Positions 1-8,520 of a stretch of 20,695 nucleotides of DNA are shown piece by piece. The DNA is from an uncultured Clostridia bacterium (GTDB lineage: Bacteria; Bacillota; Clostridia; TANB77; CAG-465). The translations under genes and the position numbers were made by a program. The stretch lies in assembly GCA_947628575.1 (NCBI GenBank), contig CANRAK010000017.1, positions 1-20,695 of the forward strand. Direction: 5' to 3'. The notes under the pieces were generated by a model, which was not told the DNA's origin, ran no database searches, and saw nothing but the letters and a program-made list of their open reading frames with translations. Within the stretch, counting starts at the first letter, position 1, and each line of letters starts with the position of its first letter.

Positions 1-324
1 AGCATATTCAACTAACCATCTAATTGCAAGAGTTTGTTTTCTGTCAGCTCTTATTTCCATTGGTACTTGGTATGTAGCACCACCAACACGTCTAGCTTTA
101 ACTTCTAGAGCTGGTGTAACATTATCTAATGCTTGTTGGAATGCATCTAAAGCTTCTCTTCCTGTTTTTTCAGCTACTATGTTAAATGCACCATAAACTA
201 TTTTTTGAGCTGTAACTTTTTTACCATCCCACATAACTTTATTAATTAATTTAGAAACTACTTTAGAGTTATATTGTGGATCAGGCATTACTTCTCTTCT
301 AGCAATATGTCCTTTTCTTGCCAC
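1..324 (-). CDS. rpsG: 30S ribosomal protein S7, N-terminal 108 residues (partial)
   Basis: S7 is a primary 16S rRNA-binding protein that nucleates assembly of the 30S head and lines the E site. The reading frame runs off the window at base 1, so about the last third of the usual ~156 residues is missing. The visible protein starts MARKGHIARRE and contains the conserved segments YNSKVVSKLINKVM and RRVGGATYQVPMEIR, which are diagnostic of bacterial S7. The start is GTG at 324-322, preceded at 331-339 by a strong AAGGAGGGA site with 6 nt spacing. It follows rpsL by 117 bp without a recognisable promoter or terminator, so it is probably cotranscribed with rpsL. In other Firmicutes fusA and tuf would follow, outside this window. 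Identification is secure. Confidence 0.97.
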   Translation of the reverse strand, partial: MARKGHIARREVMPDPQYNSKVVSKLINKVMWDGKKVTAQKIVYGAFNIVAEKTGREALDAFQQALDNVTPALEVKARRVGGATYQVPMEIRADRKQTLAIRWLVEYA

Positions 325-349
325 TGTTCTTCCCTCCTTATATAAAATT

Positions 350-427
350 TGAATTTCATAAAAATTCATAGGTACTCAAAAATTATTAATTCTTGTAAGT
401 GCTTGGTTTAATATTTTAAACTTAAGC
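350..427 (-). other. rpsL-rpsG intergenic region with two small inverted repeats
   Basis: The 117-bp gap between rpsL and rpsG holds two inverted repeats. On the plus strand these are GTTTAA/TTAAAC (406-411 and 416-421), flanked by an outer GCTT/AAGC pair (401-404 and 424-427), and TGAATTT/AAATTCA (350-356 and 362-368). No T-tract follows either, so they are not terminators. In E. coli, S7 represses its own operon by binding the rpsL-rpsG intercistronic RNA; whether this region does the same is only a guess, because the stems are short and AT-rich. Confidence 0.3.
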
Positions 428-441
428 GCCTAACTTAATTA

Positions 442-858
442 TTATTTTTTCTTTGCTCTTTTTGCACCATATTTTGATTTAGCTTGTACTCTATTTGCAA
501 CACCTGCAGTATCAAGTACACCTCTAACAATGTGGTAACGTACACCTGGTAGGTCTTTTACTCTTCCACCTCTAATTAGAACAACACTGTGTTCTTGTAG
601 GTTGTGACCAATTCCTGGAATATATGCTGTTACTTCCATTGTATTTGTTAGTCTAACTCTGGCTACTTTACGAAGAGCAGAGTTTGGTTTTTTTGGAGTC
701 TGAGTTTTAACAACTGTACAAACACCTCTCTTTTGTGGAGAAGATTGATTAGTACTAGCTTTTTTTCTAGAGTTATATCCTCTTTGTAAAGCTGGTGACT
801 TAGATTTAGTTGTTTTTGTTTGTCTTCCCTTTCTAACTAATTGGTTAAATGTAGGCAC
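442..858 (-). CDS. rpsL: 30S ribosomal protein S12
   Basis: S12 sits at the decoding centre of the 30S subunit and controls accuracy. The 138-aa product has the usual Gram-positive length and carries the family signatures PTFNQLVRKGR at the N-terminus, TPKKPNSALRKVARVRL (residues 54-70) and GGRVKDLPGVRYHIVRG (from residue 97). The two lysines whose substitution classically gives streptomycin resistance (E. coli K42 and K87; here within PKKP at 56-57 and RVKD at 101) are wild type. Translation starts at GTG (858-856), with AGAGAGGTG about 7 nt upstream. It is the first gene of its transcription unit, with its own promoter at 914-942 and a terminator of the preceding gene upstream of that. In many Firmicutes an L7Ae-like gene lies between rpoC and rpsL; here that place is taken by two surface-protein genes. 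Confidence 0.98.
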   Translation of the reverse strand: MPTFNQLVRKGRQTKTTKSKSPALQRGYNSRKKASTNQSSPQKRGVCTVVKTQTPKKPNSALRKVARVRLTNTMEVTAYIPGIGHNLQEHSVVLIRGGRVKDLPGVRYHIVRGVLDTAGVANRVQAKSKYGAKRAKKK

Positions 859-886
859 TTAAATTCACCTCTCTTTCTTTATATTT

Positions 887-907
887 CGTATTAGTCACAT
901 TAATACG
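887..907 (-). other. 5'-terminal hairpin of the rpsL transcript
   Basis: A 7-bp perfect inverted repeat, CGTATTA/TAATACG (887-893 and 901-907, 7-nt loop), lies where the rpsL mRNA should begin: the -10 box ends at 914, placing the start site near 907. The mRNA would therefore open with a stem-loop followed by a purine-rich Shine-Dalgarno region. 5'-terminal stems are known to protect bacterial mRNAs from 5'-end-dependent decay. That role, or a regulatory one, is inference. Confidence 0.4.
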
Positions 908-913
908 TTTAAT

Positions 914-942
914 ATTATACTAAAATTAGTAATAAAAGTCAA
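914..942 (-). promoter_or_regulatory. Sigma-A promoter of rpsL-rpsG
   Basis: On the minus strand a TTGACT -35 box (942-937) and a perfect TATAAT -10 box (919-914) are separated by exactly 17 nt. The predicted start site near 907 gives a leader of about 48 nt. The promoter lies downstream of the terminator at 987-1015, so the ribosomal genes form a transcription unit independent of rpoBC. Confidence 0.85.
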
Positions 943-986
943 CGTTTTAAAGAAATGTTACATAATTTTTTACTAAAATTAGCAAC

Positions 987-1015
987 AAAAAAAGCCTCAT
1001 ACAAGAGGCTTTTTT
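987..1015 (-). terminator. Intrinsic terminator after the vWA gene
   Basis: A GCCTC/GAGGC stem (994-998 and 1005-1009) with a 6-nt loop is extended by A:T pairs. Read on the minus strand it ends in a run of seven T. The stem starts within 10 nt of the vWA stop codon. A/T runs on both sides would let it work in either direction, but no plus-strand gene needs it. Confidence 0.88.
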
Positions 1016-1018
1016 ATA

Positions 1019-3544
1019 TTATAGATTTTCATTTACATTTGGTACACTTAAGCATACCCCAACATTTGTTCCTTGATAACTAAATTTATATTCATATTCA
1101 TCAGTTATTACACTTGAAATTTCTTTAATATCAGAGAATTTATATCTTTCTACATCTATATATTTTTCAATTCCTGAATAGTTTGGATCATATACTTCTA
1201 TCTTGTATTTATTCATATTTTTAGCATCCGCTAACACTTTTACAGCTAGAACTGTATATGTATCATTAATCCTTAGCATTACTGGCTCTCCATCAGATAT
1301 TCTATCACATAAGTTTTTAAATGCAGTATCGTTATTATCATAGAAATTAAATTTCTCATCTCTATATTTTGCAATATCAAATCTAGATAATGTTCTTAAT
1401 AATTCCATATCTGCATCATCAAGAGGAGCTTCATCTGGTTCTTCTTCTGCTAAATAATTTGTCATATCAAATCTAATTGCTTCATAATTTTTAAATGGAG
1501 CTTTTTCAACATTGTATGGAACAGAATAGAATGAAAATCCTAAGTTCTGCAATTCTTTTTTATGTGCAGAATTTAATGCTAGATTATTGTTTGTAGTTTT
1601 TGAGTTCCAGAAATCTGCTGGTAAATCAGATAAAACTGTTAAACTTACAGGTTTATATGTTCTTAGTGTTGTTATATCTGAAGCACTATTACTGCTATTA
1701 ATATTAGTTGGCTTTGATGGTGGAGCTTCAACAACAGTACCATCAGTTAAAGTTATTTTTCTTGCACCAAGACTAGATGGCAAAGTATCTTCATACATCA
1801 TTTTAGCATATAATACCATACCATAAGCATATCCATACATTTCTTGGCTATTTGAGAAATTAGAGAATGAAAAGCCGTCTCTTCCAACTAAAAATCCTGA
1901 ATCTGCTAATACAACTGCATCATCTTTATCGTCATTATCTGTATCATATAAGTTATAATTTAAATCTGCAGATATTTCTTTAAATATAACCTCTAAATCG
2001 TCTGCAGTAGCAGCAAAATAATATTTTCCTTTAGTTTCACTAGCAATTGTTGTTAGGTTCTTTTCGTCTATTACACTTCCTAATCCAACTGTATAAATTT
2101 TTACTCCTTTTTCTTTTGCTACTTCTATTTGTTCTTCAAACAATTTATTATCATAACCATCAACATCACCTGTATCTTCACCATCAGATATTAATACTAT
2201 ATATCTTCTATTTTGTTCTTTTTCATCTGAAAATTGTTCAAGTCCACCCTCTAAAGCAGCTCCTACATATGTTCCTGTAAAGCTTTCAGGATCTGTTTTC
2301 ATTGTAGTAATGCTATTTTTAACAGCTGTCTTATCTGAAGATAATTTTACAAGTTCTTTGTATTCAAATGTAAATTTACCTGCACCAAATCTGTAATTAC
2401 CTTGTAGTCTGTCTATAAGTTCATTTACAACATCTACTCTTTTAAAGTTAACATCGTTTTCTTCACTGTCAGAAACTTCTTCTACAGGATACATAGAACC
2501 TGAGTTATCTATTAAAAATACAACTTCTGTAGCAAGATTTGATGTTAGTTTAGATGTATCTGCTATAAAATATTTTCCTAGAGTTTCATCATTAACTGTA
2601 AATGTTGCTGTTGATTTTCCTTGATCTATTTTTGTATCAAGCTTAGTAAATGTATTATTTTCTTCATCTAATTCATATACAGCAAGTTTAGATTCTTTTA
2701 TATTTCCTTTTATTTTACTTTTATCATATTTTATTGTTATTTCAGCGCTATCTAGTTTAACTTGTGTATAAAAAGCATATACACCATCTATTACAGATGC
2801 AACATTATCTAATGTTTCGGTAGGATATTTATCTACAGATGTTTGTGTAAAGTTTCCGTTTCCAACCATTTTCATAGTTATATTATCTTGTTTAAATGTA
2901 TATTCCAGTCTTCTTTCACCATCACTTACACCATCGTCTTTACTATCTGGTTTTAATGGGTCAAGTTCCATTATTATTTCGTCACCATCATTTAATCCAT
3001 CATTATCTGTATCAACACTATTTTGGCTAGTTTTACTTGTAGAGCCCTCATAAATATCTGTTAATCCATCACCATCAGTATCTTGGAATAATATTTGGTA
3101 ATTTGCTTCCTTATATTGATTAGATAAATCGTTTCCTATTACTGCAATTGTTTTTGACTGAGTTGCTTTTTCAGTTTTTGCTGTAATTGTATAAGTTCCC
3201 TCATCTGTAGGAAGTTTCCATCTTATAGTTCCATCACCATTATCTATTACTTTTCCTGCGTCAACTGACCATTCAATTTTAGCATCCTTAAGTTCACTAC
3301 CATTCTTTTTAGCAATAGCTTTTAATTCTAACTCACTCGCTCTTGTACCTATAATATTTCCCATTTCTTCGTTAACATTGCTAATTGTTATCTTTACAGG
3401 ATTAAATATTACTATAAGAATTATAAGTAACAATAGTATAATTATTGCAATAAAGCTAATTATTATTAATTTTTTTCTATTATCATCTATAAAATCTAAA
3501 GTATCATCTCTAAAGTCTAGTAAAGCTTCTTTAAAATTATCCAT
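1019..3544 (-). CDS. Membrane-anchored von Willebrand factor A protein with Ca-binding repeats and degenerate C-terminal papain-like domain
   Basis: This 841-aa protein has a short cytoplasmic N-terminus, one transmembrane segment (about 25-47, after DNRKK) and a large external part. In order: an Ig-like beta domain (about 50-137); thrombospondin-3/dockerin-like Ca-binding motifs (D155-D163, D178-D188 and a looser copy at 200-210); a beta domain (about 265-330); and a vWA domain (about 338-528) with a complete MIDAS: D346, S348, S350, T425 and D454. The C-terminal 300 residues contain YGYAYGM (570-576) and DGEPVMLRINDTYTVLAV followed by YDPNYSG (785-791), a layout resembling bacterial papain/C39-like domains but with Ala and Thr where Cys and His would be expected. 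A TTGAAA-17-TATAAT promoter precedes it, AAGGAG marks the start, and a terminator abuts the stop. vWA domains bind ligands through a metal ion; the target is unknown. The pseudo-peptidase reading is inference. Confidence 0.85.
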   Translation of the reverse strand: MDNFKEALLDFRDDTLDFIDDNRKKLIIISFIAIIILLLLIILIVIFNPVKITISNVNEEMGNIIGTRASELELKAIAKKNGSELKDAKIEWSVDAGKVIDNGDGTIRWKLPTDEGTYTITAKTEKATQSKTIAVIGNDLSNQYKEANYQILFQDTDGDGLTDIYEGSTSKTSQNSVDTDNDGLNDGDEIIMELDPLKPDSKDDGVSDGERRLEYTFKQDNITMKMVGNGNFTQTSVDKYPTETLDNVASVIDGVYAFYTQVKLDSAEITIKYDKSKIKGNIKESKLAVYELDEENNTFTKLDTKIDQGKSTATFTVNDETLGKYFIADTSKLTSNLATEVVFLIDNSGSMYPVEEVSDSEENDVNFKRVDVVNELIDRLQGNYRFGAGKFTFEYKELVKLSSDKTAVKNSITTMKTDPESFTGTYVGAALEGGLEQFSDEKEQNRRYIVLISDGEDTGDVDGYDNKLFEEQIEVAKEKGVKIYTVGLGSVIDEKNLTTIASETKGKYYFAATADDLEVIFKEISADLNYNLYDTDNDDKDDAVVLADSGFLVGRDGFSFSNFSNSQEMYGYAYGMVLYAKMMYEDTLPSSLGARKITLTDGTVVEAPPSKPTNINSSNSASDITTLRTYKPVSLTVLSDLPADFWNSKTTNNNLALNSAHKKELQNLGFSFYSVPYNVEKAPFKNYEAIRFDMTNYLAEEEPDEAPLDDADMELLRTLSRFDIAKYRDEKFNFYDNNDTAFKNLCDRISDGEPVMLRINDTYTVLAVKVLADAKNMNKYKIEVYDPNYSGIEKYIDVERYKFSDIKEISSVITDEYEYKFSYQGTNVGVCLSVPNVNENL

Positions 3545-3577
3545 AAAACATTTCTCCTTAGTTTCATATACATAAAT

Positions 3578-3606
3578 ATTATATATTATTATATCAACTA
3601 TTTCAA
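3578..3606 (-). promoter_or_regulatory. Sigma-A promoter of the vWA gene
   Basis: TTGAAA (3606-3601) and TATAAT (3583-3578) are separated by 17 nt on the minus strand. The -35 box begins directly after the stop codon of the transglutaminase-like gene. No terminator is visible between the two genes, so the vWA gene may also receive read-through. Confidence 0.75.
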
Positions 3607-4791
3607 CTAATTTTTAGGTATTATTATAGCATTCTGTATATTATAATAATACATTTTTGAGCCGTTTAAAAAATTATTCTCAAGTTGTTTTAAAACTACT
3701 AATACGGTTGATATTTTTTCTGACACATCACCTTTTAGATAAAATTCAATATAATTTTTATCTGAAAAATCATTGTAAATTTCTTTAAGTCTTTCACTTA
3801 TATCCTCATCTTCAGATATAACATAATTACTATACACATAATAATTGTAATCTGTTGCTGTAGCTTCTGGTAACAGTTCTATGTTATCAAAAGAGCAGAA
3901 ATTTTTCATTGCTTCACTTGTTAAATTAAAGTATGCATGATTAATTACGCCAGTTTCATCTAAAATAGATCTAGATGATGTTACATCTGTGTTATACCAA
4001 TTTCCATCTAAATTAACTAAATTCCAAGCATGTGGATTATTATCTAATGTTCCAAGAACTATTATACTATCTATTCCAACTTGGTTATATATTACTTGCA
4101 ATGATTTTGTAAATCCATCACACACTCCAATATTATCTATAAGTGTACCTTCAATAGTGTGATATGAACGTGGTAAATCTTCTAGATTTGAGTAAGTAAC
4201 ACTAGCTGCTAGTTTATCATGTATTTTTAATTCTTTTTCATAATCATTTAATCCATCTAAATCACTTGTGTATTCATTTATCTTTTCTTTAATTTTGTCA
4301 ATTTTTTCGTTTACTAAATCTATATTTTCTTCTGTATAATTAAGTTTTACATATCCAATATTTCCACCAAGTCCAGATAAAATATATGAAGAATATTGAG
4401 ATTTTAAATAAAATACTTCTGGATGATCATTTATAAATGCTGAAATAGCTACTGCTACTTCGTTTGCAAAAGTATCTTTATCTAAAGCAACGTAATCTCT
4501 TACCGCAAATTCAGTTTCAAAGTTCTTTACTGCATTAGATATCGACTCATATATTTTTTTCTGCTCATCTGTAAGCTTATCATAATAATATGAGTTCATC
4601 CTTATACCCAGTTCATTTATTTTAAAATCATTATTATATTTAATATATTTTGTTTTTACTTCTTCTAATTTTAATTTAACTGTATTTCCAGTTTGTGTTG
4701 GTATATCAGTAAAAAAAGATATATATAACACTAATATTACAACAGAAATAGTTACAAAAAAGTTACAAAAGGCTTTTATTGTTTTTTTCAT
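3607..4791 (-). CDS. Membrane-anchored transglutaminase-like (papain-fold) protein
   Basis: The 394-aa product begins with a Lys-flanked hydrophobic segment (about 8-27) that should act as an uncleaved signal anchor and leave the rest outside the cell. Residues 185-275 match the transglutaminase-like core. The catalytic triad is complete: C224 in GVCDGFTKS, H254 in PHAWNLV and D269 in WYNTDVT. Members of this superfamily act as crosslinking enzymes or, more often in bacteria, as cysteine peptidases; substrate cannot be read from the sequence. The region before the core (about 60-185) is mostly alpha-helical and charged. The ATG start has TAGGAG 9 nt upstream. It sits between the rpoC terminator and the vWA gene and has its own promoter. 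Shared topology and adjacency suggest that it works with the vWA protein at the cell surface, but this is inferred from position only. Confidence 0.88.
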   Translation of the reverse strand: MKKTIKAFCNFFVTISVVILVLYISFFTDIPTQTGNTVKLKLEEVKTKYIKYNNDFKINELGIRMNSYYYDKLTDEQKKIYESISNAVKNFETEFAVRDYVALDKDTFANEVAVAISAFINDHPEVFYLKSQYSSYILSGLGGNIGYVKLNYTEENIDLVNEKIDKIKEKINEYTSDLDGLNDYEKELKIHDKLAASVTYSNLEDLPRSYHTIEGTLIDNIGVCDGFTKSLQVIYNQVGIDSIIVLGTLDNNPHAWNLVNLDGNWYNTDVTSSRSILDETGVINHAYFNLTSEAMKNFCSFDNIELLPEATATDYNYYVYSNYVISEDEDISERLKEIYNDFSDKNYIEFYLKGDVSEKISTVLVVLKQLENNFLNGSKMYYYNIQNAIIIPKN

Positions 4792-4815
4792 AAGGTTTAT
4801 CTCCTATTTTTATAT

Positions 4816-4844
4816 ATTTTATTATAAATATATTATTTTTTCAA
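4816..4844 (-). promoter_or_regulatory. Promoter of the transglutaminase-like gene
   Basis: TTGAAA (4844-4839) and TAAAAT (4821-4816) with a 17-nt spacer lie on the minus strand directly after the rpoC terminator. The surroundings are very AT-rich, so an alternative -10 cannot be excluded. Confidence 0.6.
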
Positions 4845-4847
4845 TAG

Positions 4848-4881
4848 AAAAATAGATACATACGTTAATATGTATCTATTT
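4848..4881 (-). terminator. Intrinsic terminator of rpoBC
   Basis: A 13-bp AT-rich perfect stem, AAATAGATACATA with its complement (4850-4862 and 4869-4881), has a 6-nt loop and runs into T residues on the minus strand. The stem begins 6 nt after the rpoC stop codon. Its length makes it convincing despite low GC, but efficiency may be partial. Confidence 0.75.
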
Positions 4882-4887
4882 GCTATT

Positions 4888-7800
4888 TTATTCTACTATA
4901 TCGTTTGATGCAGGTTTTACTATATCATCATTCATATCGCTAATTATAGATTTTTTTAGTACTTCTTCATCTATAACAGGCTCATTTTTTTGATTTAATT
5001 GTTCTTCAGTAACAATTTCAATACTGTCTGAATTAACAATACCTGTACCAGCAGGAATTAGTCTTCCTATTATAACATTCTCTTTTAGTCCTTGTAGTTT
5101 ATCTACTTTACCTTTTATAGCAGCATCTGTTAAAACTCTAGCTGTCTCTTGGAATGATGCAGCAGATAAGAATGAATCTGTAAGTAATGCAACTTTTGTG
5201 ATTCCAAGTAAAACTTTTCTACCTTTTGCAAGTCTCTTTCCTAAATCTTTAGCTTCTTTATTTGCTTTGTTAAATTCTGTCATATCTATTGTAGAAGCAG
5301 AAATTAATTTAGTATCACCAGCATCTTCAACATATATTTTTCTTAACATTTGACGAGCAACAATTTCAATATGTTTATCATCAATATTAACACCTTGTGT
5401 TCTATAAACTTTTTGAACTTCTTCAATTAAGTAATTTTGAACAGCTACTTCACCTTTAATACGTATGATGTCATGAGGATCTAATGAACCTTCAGTTAAT
5501 CTATCACCAGCTTCAATTACTTGACCATCTGTTACAGCAAGTCTAGCACCATAAGGTATTAAGTATTTGTCTGCTGTTTTTTCATCTTTTACAACAGTTA
5601 CTTCTTTATTATTTCCATGAGTACCTATTGATACAGTACCAGCTATTTCAGATACCATAGCAACACCCTTAGGTTTTCTAGCTTCAAATAATTCTTCAAC
5701 TCTAGGAAGACCTTGAGTTATATCTCCACCAGCAACACCACCAGAGTGGAAAGTTCTCATTGTAAGCTGTGTACCAGGTTCACCTATTGATTGAGCAGCT
5801 ATAATACCTATAGCCTCACCAACAGATATTGGTTCACCTGTTGCTAAGTTCTTACCATAACATTTAGCACATACACCTCTAATAGATTCACATGTAAGAG
5901 CTGATCTAATTTTAACCTTATCTATTCCAGTATCCATTATAATCTTTGCTACTCTATCAGTTACATATGTTCCGTTTGGAACAATTATATCTCCATTTAC
6001 ATCAAGAATATCTTGTGCTAAATATCTTCCTTCAATTCTTTCTTCTAATGTTTCTATTGCTTCACCAGATTCTTTAATAGTTTCAACTACTAATCCATCA
6101 CGAGTTCCACAATCATCTTCCATTACTATTACTTCTTGGTTAACATCAACAAGTCTTCTTGTTAAGTAACCAGAGTCAGCTGTTCTTAACGCTGTATCTG
6201 CAAGACCTTTTCTTGCACCATGTGAAGAAATAAAGAATTCTAGAACATCTAGTCCATCTTTAAAGCATGATTTGATTGGAATTTCAACTGTTTTACCTTC
6301 AGTATCTGCCATAAGTCCACGAATACCTGTAAGCTGTCTAATCTGAGTTGGGTTACCTCTGGCACCAGTATGAGCCATCATTTGTATTGGATTTAATTTA
6401 TTTGGGTTACTCATAACTGCAGCTTGAATATCATCAGTTGCTTTAGACCAAACTTTAATTGTTTCGTTATATCTTTCTTCATCAGTTATAAGACCACGTT
6501 TAAAGTTTTTACGTATTCCTTCAACTTGTGCATCAGCATCTGCAAGTATTTTTGCTTTTGCTTCAGGCACTTCCATATCTGCAACAGATACTGTAACGGC
6601 AGCTTTTGTTGAGTATTTATATCCATTTGCTTTTATATCATCCAAAACAGCAGATGTAGCAGTAATTCCATGTTTAGATATACATTTATCTATTATGATT
6701 CCTAGTTCTTTCTTTCTAACTGGGAAATCTATTTCTAGTTTTAGTTTATTTTCAGGTTGTGCTCTATCAACAAATCCTAAATCTTGAGGAATATAACTAT
6801 TGAATATTATTCTACCTGGTGTAGCATCAATTATTCCTGTTAAATTCTCACCATCTACACTTCTAGTTACTCTAACTTTAATTGCAGAATGAATTCCAAG
6901 CACACCTTGATCATATGCCATTAAAACTTCATCTTCACTTGCAAATACTTTTCCTTCACCTGGTTCTCCATCAACATCAACTGTTAAATAGTAACTACCA
7001 AGTATCATATCTTGTGAAGGTACAGCAACTGGTTTACCATCTTGAAGTTTTAATAGGTTGTTAGAAGCAAGCATTAATAGTTTTGCTTCAGCAACAGCTT
7101 CTGGTGATAGTGGAACGTGAACGGCCATTTGGTCACCATCGAAGTCTGCGTTAAATGCTGTACAAACTAATGGATGAAGTTTTATTGCTCTACCTTCTAC
7201 TAAAACAGGTTCAAATGCTTGTATACCAAGTCTATGTAGTGTAGGTGCACGGTTTAGCATTACAGGTCTATCTTTAATAACATCCTCTAATACATCCCAT
7301 ACTTCAACTCTAGTTTTTTCAACTATGTTTTTAGCATTTTTAATATTGTTTGCAATACCTCTTGCTACTAATTCTTTCATTACGAAAGGTTTAAATAGTT
7401 CAAGAGCCATTTCTCTTGGTAAACCGCATTGATAGATTTTAAGTTCAGGTCCTACAACGATAACTGAACGTCCAGAATAGTCAACTCTCTTACCAAGTAA
7501 GTTTTGTCTAAATCTACCTTGTTTTCCTTTTAACATATCAGATAGAGATTTTAATGCTCTTCCACCTGCACCTGTTAAAGGTCTTCCACGTCTACCATTA
7601 TCTATTAAAGCATCTACTGCTTCTTGTAACATTCTTTTTTCGTTTCTTACTATTATATCTGGTGCTTCTAATTCTAATAATCTTTTTAATCTGTTATTTC
7701 TGTTTATAACTCTTCTATATAAATCATTTAAATCAGAAGTAGCAAATCTACCACCATCAAGTTGAACCATAGGTCTTAAATCTGGTGGTATAACAGGTAA

Positions 7801-8493
7801 AGCTTCAAGTATCATCCATTCTGGTTTATTTCCAGATTTAATGAATGCTTCAACTGTATCTAATCTTTTAATTATTTTTTGTCTTTTTGCACCAGTTGTT
7901 TTTTCAAGTTCTTTTTTAAGCTCTTTTTCCAATTTTTTCAAATCTATCTTAGATAGTAATTCTTTTACAGCTTCTGCACCAATTCCTACTTTTAAAGAAT
8001 TAGGTCCATATTTTTCAAGAGCTTCTCTATATTCTTTTTCACTTAGTATATCACAAACTTTAAATCCAGTATCTTTTGCGTCAATAACGATGTATGAAGC
8101 ATAGTATAATACTTTTTCTAAAGCTTTTGGTGATATGTCTAATATTGTACTCATTCTTCCAGGAATTCCTTTAAAGAACCATATATGTGATACAGGACAA
8201 GCAAGTTCGATGTGTCCCATTCTTTCACGTCTTACTTTTTTCTTAGTAACTTCAACGCCACATCTATCACAAATTATACCCTTGTATCTAACTTTTTTGT
8301 ACTTACCACAATAACATTCCCAGTCCTTTGTTGGTCCAAAAATCTTTTCACAAAATAGTCCATCTCTTTCTGGTTTAAGTGTTCTATAGTTGATAGTTTC
8401 TGGTTTTTTAACTTCTCCTTTTGACCATTCTCTTATTTTATCTGGAGAAGCAAGACCAATACTAATTCTATCAAAATTATCCATATCTTGCAT
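4888..8493 (-). CDS. rpoC: DNA-directed RNA polymerase subunit beta'
   Basis: This is the catalytic beta' subunit of RNA polymerase, 1201 aa, the normal length for Firmicutes. The N-terminal zinc ribbon has C60, C62, C75 and C78. The absolutely conserved active-site motif NADFDGDQMAVH lies at 448-459 with the three Mg-binding aspartates D450, D452 and D454. A second zinc site uses C795, C868, C875 and C878. The bridge helix (GARKGLADTALRTADSGY, from 759) and the trigger loop with TMRTFHSGG (911-919) are intact. The ATG start follows an AAGGGGGA Shine-Dalgarno site. rpoC begins 27 bp after the rpoB stop and is clearly cotranscribed with it. A strong terminator follows, so the usual continuation into rpsL is interrupted here. 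Confidence 0.99.
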   Translation of the reverse strand: MQDMDNFDRISIGLASPDKIREWSKGEVKKPETINYRTLKPERDGLFCEKIFGPTKDWECYCGKYKKVRYKGIICDRCGVEVTKKKVRRERMGHIELACPVSHIWFFKGIPGRMSTILDISPKALEKVLYYASYIVIDAKDTGFKVCDILSEKEYREALEKYGPNSLKVGIGAEAVKELLSKIDLKKLEKELKKELEKTTGAKRQKIIKRLDTVEAFIKSGNKPEWMILEALPVIPPDLRPMVQLDGGRFATSDLNDLYRRVINRNNRLKRLLELEAPDIIVRNEKRMLQEAVDALIDNGRRGRPLTGAGGRALKSLSDMLKGKQGRFRQNLLGKRVDYSGRSVIVVGPELKIYQCGLPREMALELFKPFVMKELVARGIANNIKNAKNIVEKTRVEVWDVLEDVIKDRPVMLNRAPTLHRLGIQAFEPVLVEGRAIKLHPLVCTAFNADFDGDQMAVHVPLSPEAVAEAKLLMLASNNLLKLQDGKPVAVPSQDMILGSYYLTVDVDGEPGEGKVFASEDEVLMAYDQGVLGIHSAIKVRVTRSVDGENLTGIIDATPGRIIFNSYIPQDLGFVDRAQPENKLKLEIDFPVRKKELGIIIDKCISKHGITATSAVLDDIKANGYKYSTKAAVTVSVADMEVPEAKAKILADADAQVEGIRKNFKRGLITDEERYNETIKVWSKATDDIQAAVMSNPNKLNPIQMMAHTGARGNPTQIRQLTGIRGLMADTEGKTVEIPIKSCFKDGLDVLEFFISSHGARKGLADTALRTADSGYLTRRLVDVNQEVIVMEDDCGTRDGLVVETIKESGEAIETLEERIEGRYLAQDILDVNGDIIVPNGTYVTDRVAKIIMDTGIDKVKIRSALTCESIRGVCAKCYGKNLATGEPISVGEAIGIIAAQSIGEPGTQLTMRTFHSGGVAGGDITQGLPRVEELFEARKPKGVAMVSEIAGTVSIGTHGNNKEVTVVKDEKTADKYLIPYGARLAVTDGQVIEAGDRLTEGSLDPHDIIRIKGEVAVQNYLIEEVQKVYRTQGVNIDDKHIEIVARQMLRKIYVEDAGDTKLISASTIDMTEFNKANKEAKDLGKRLAKGRKVLLGITKVALLTDSFLSAASFQETARVLTDAAIKGKVDKLQGLKENVIIGRLIPAGTGIVNSDSIEIVTEEQLNQKNEPVIDEEVLKKSIISDMNDDIVKPASNDIVE

Positions 8494-8520
8494 TTTTAAA
8501 ATCCCCCTTACACCTATTTA

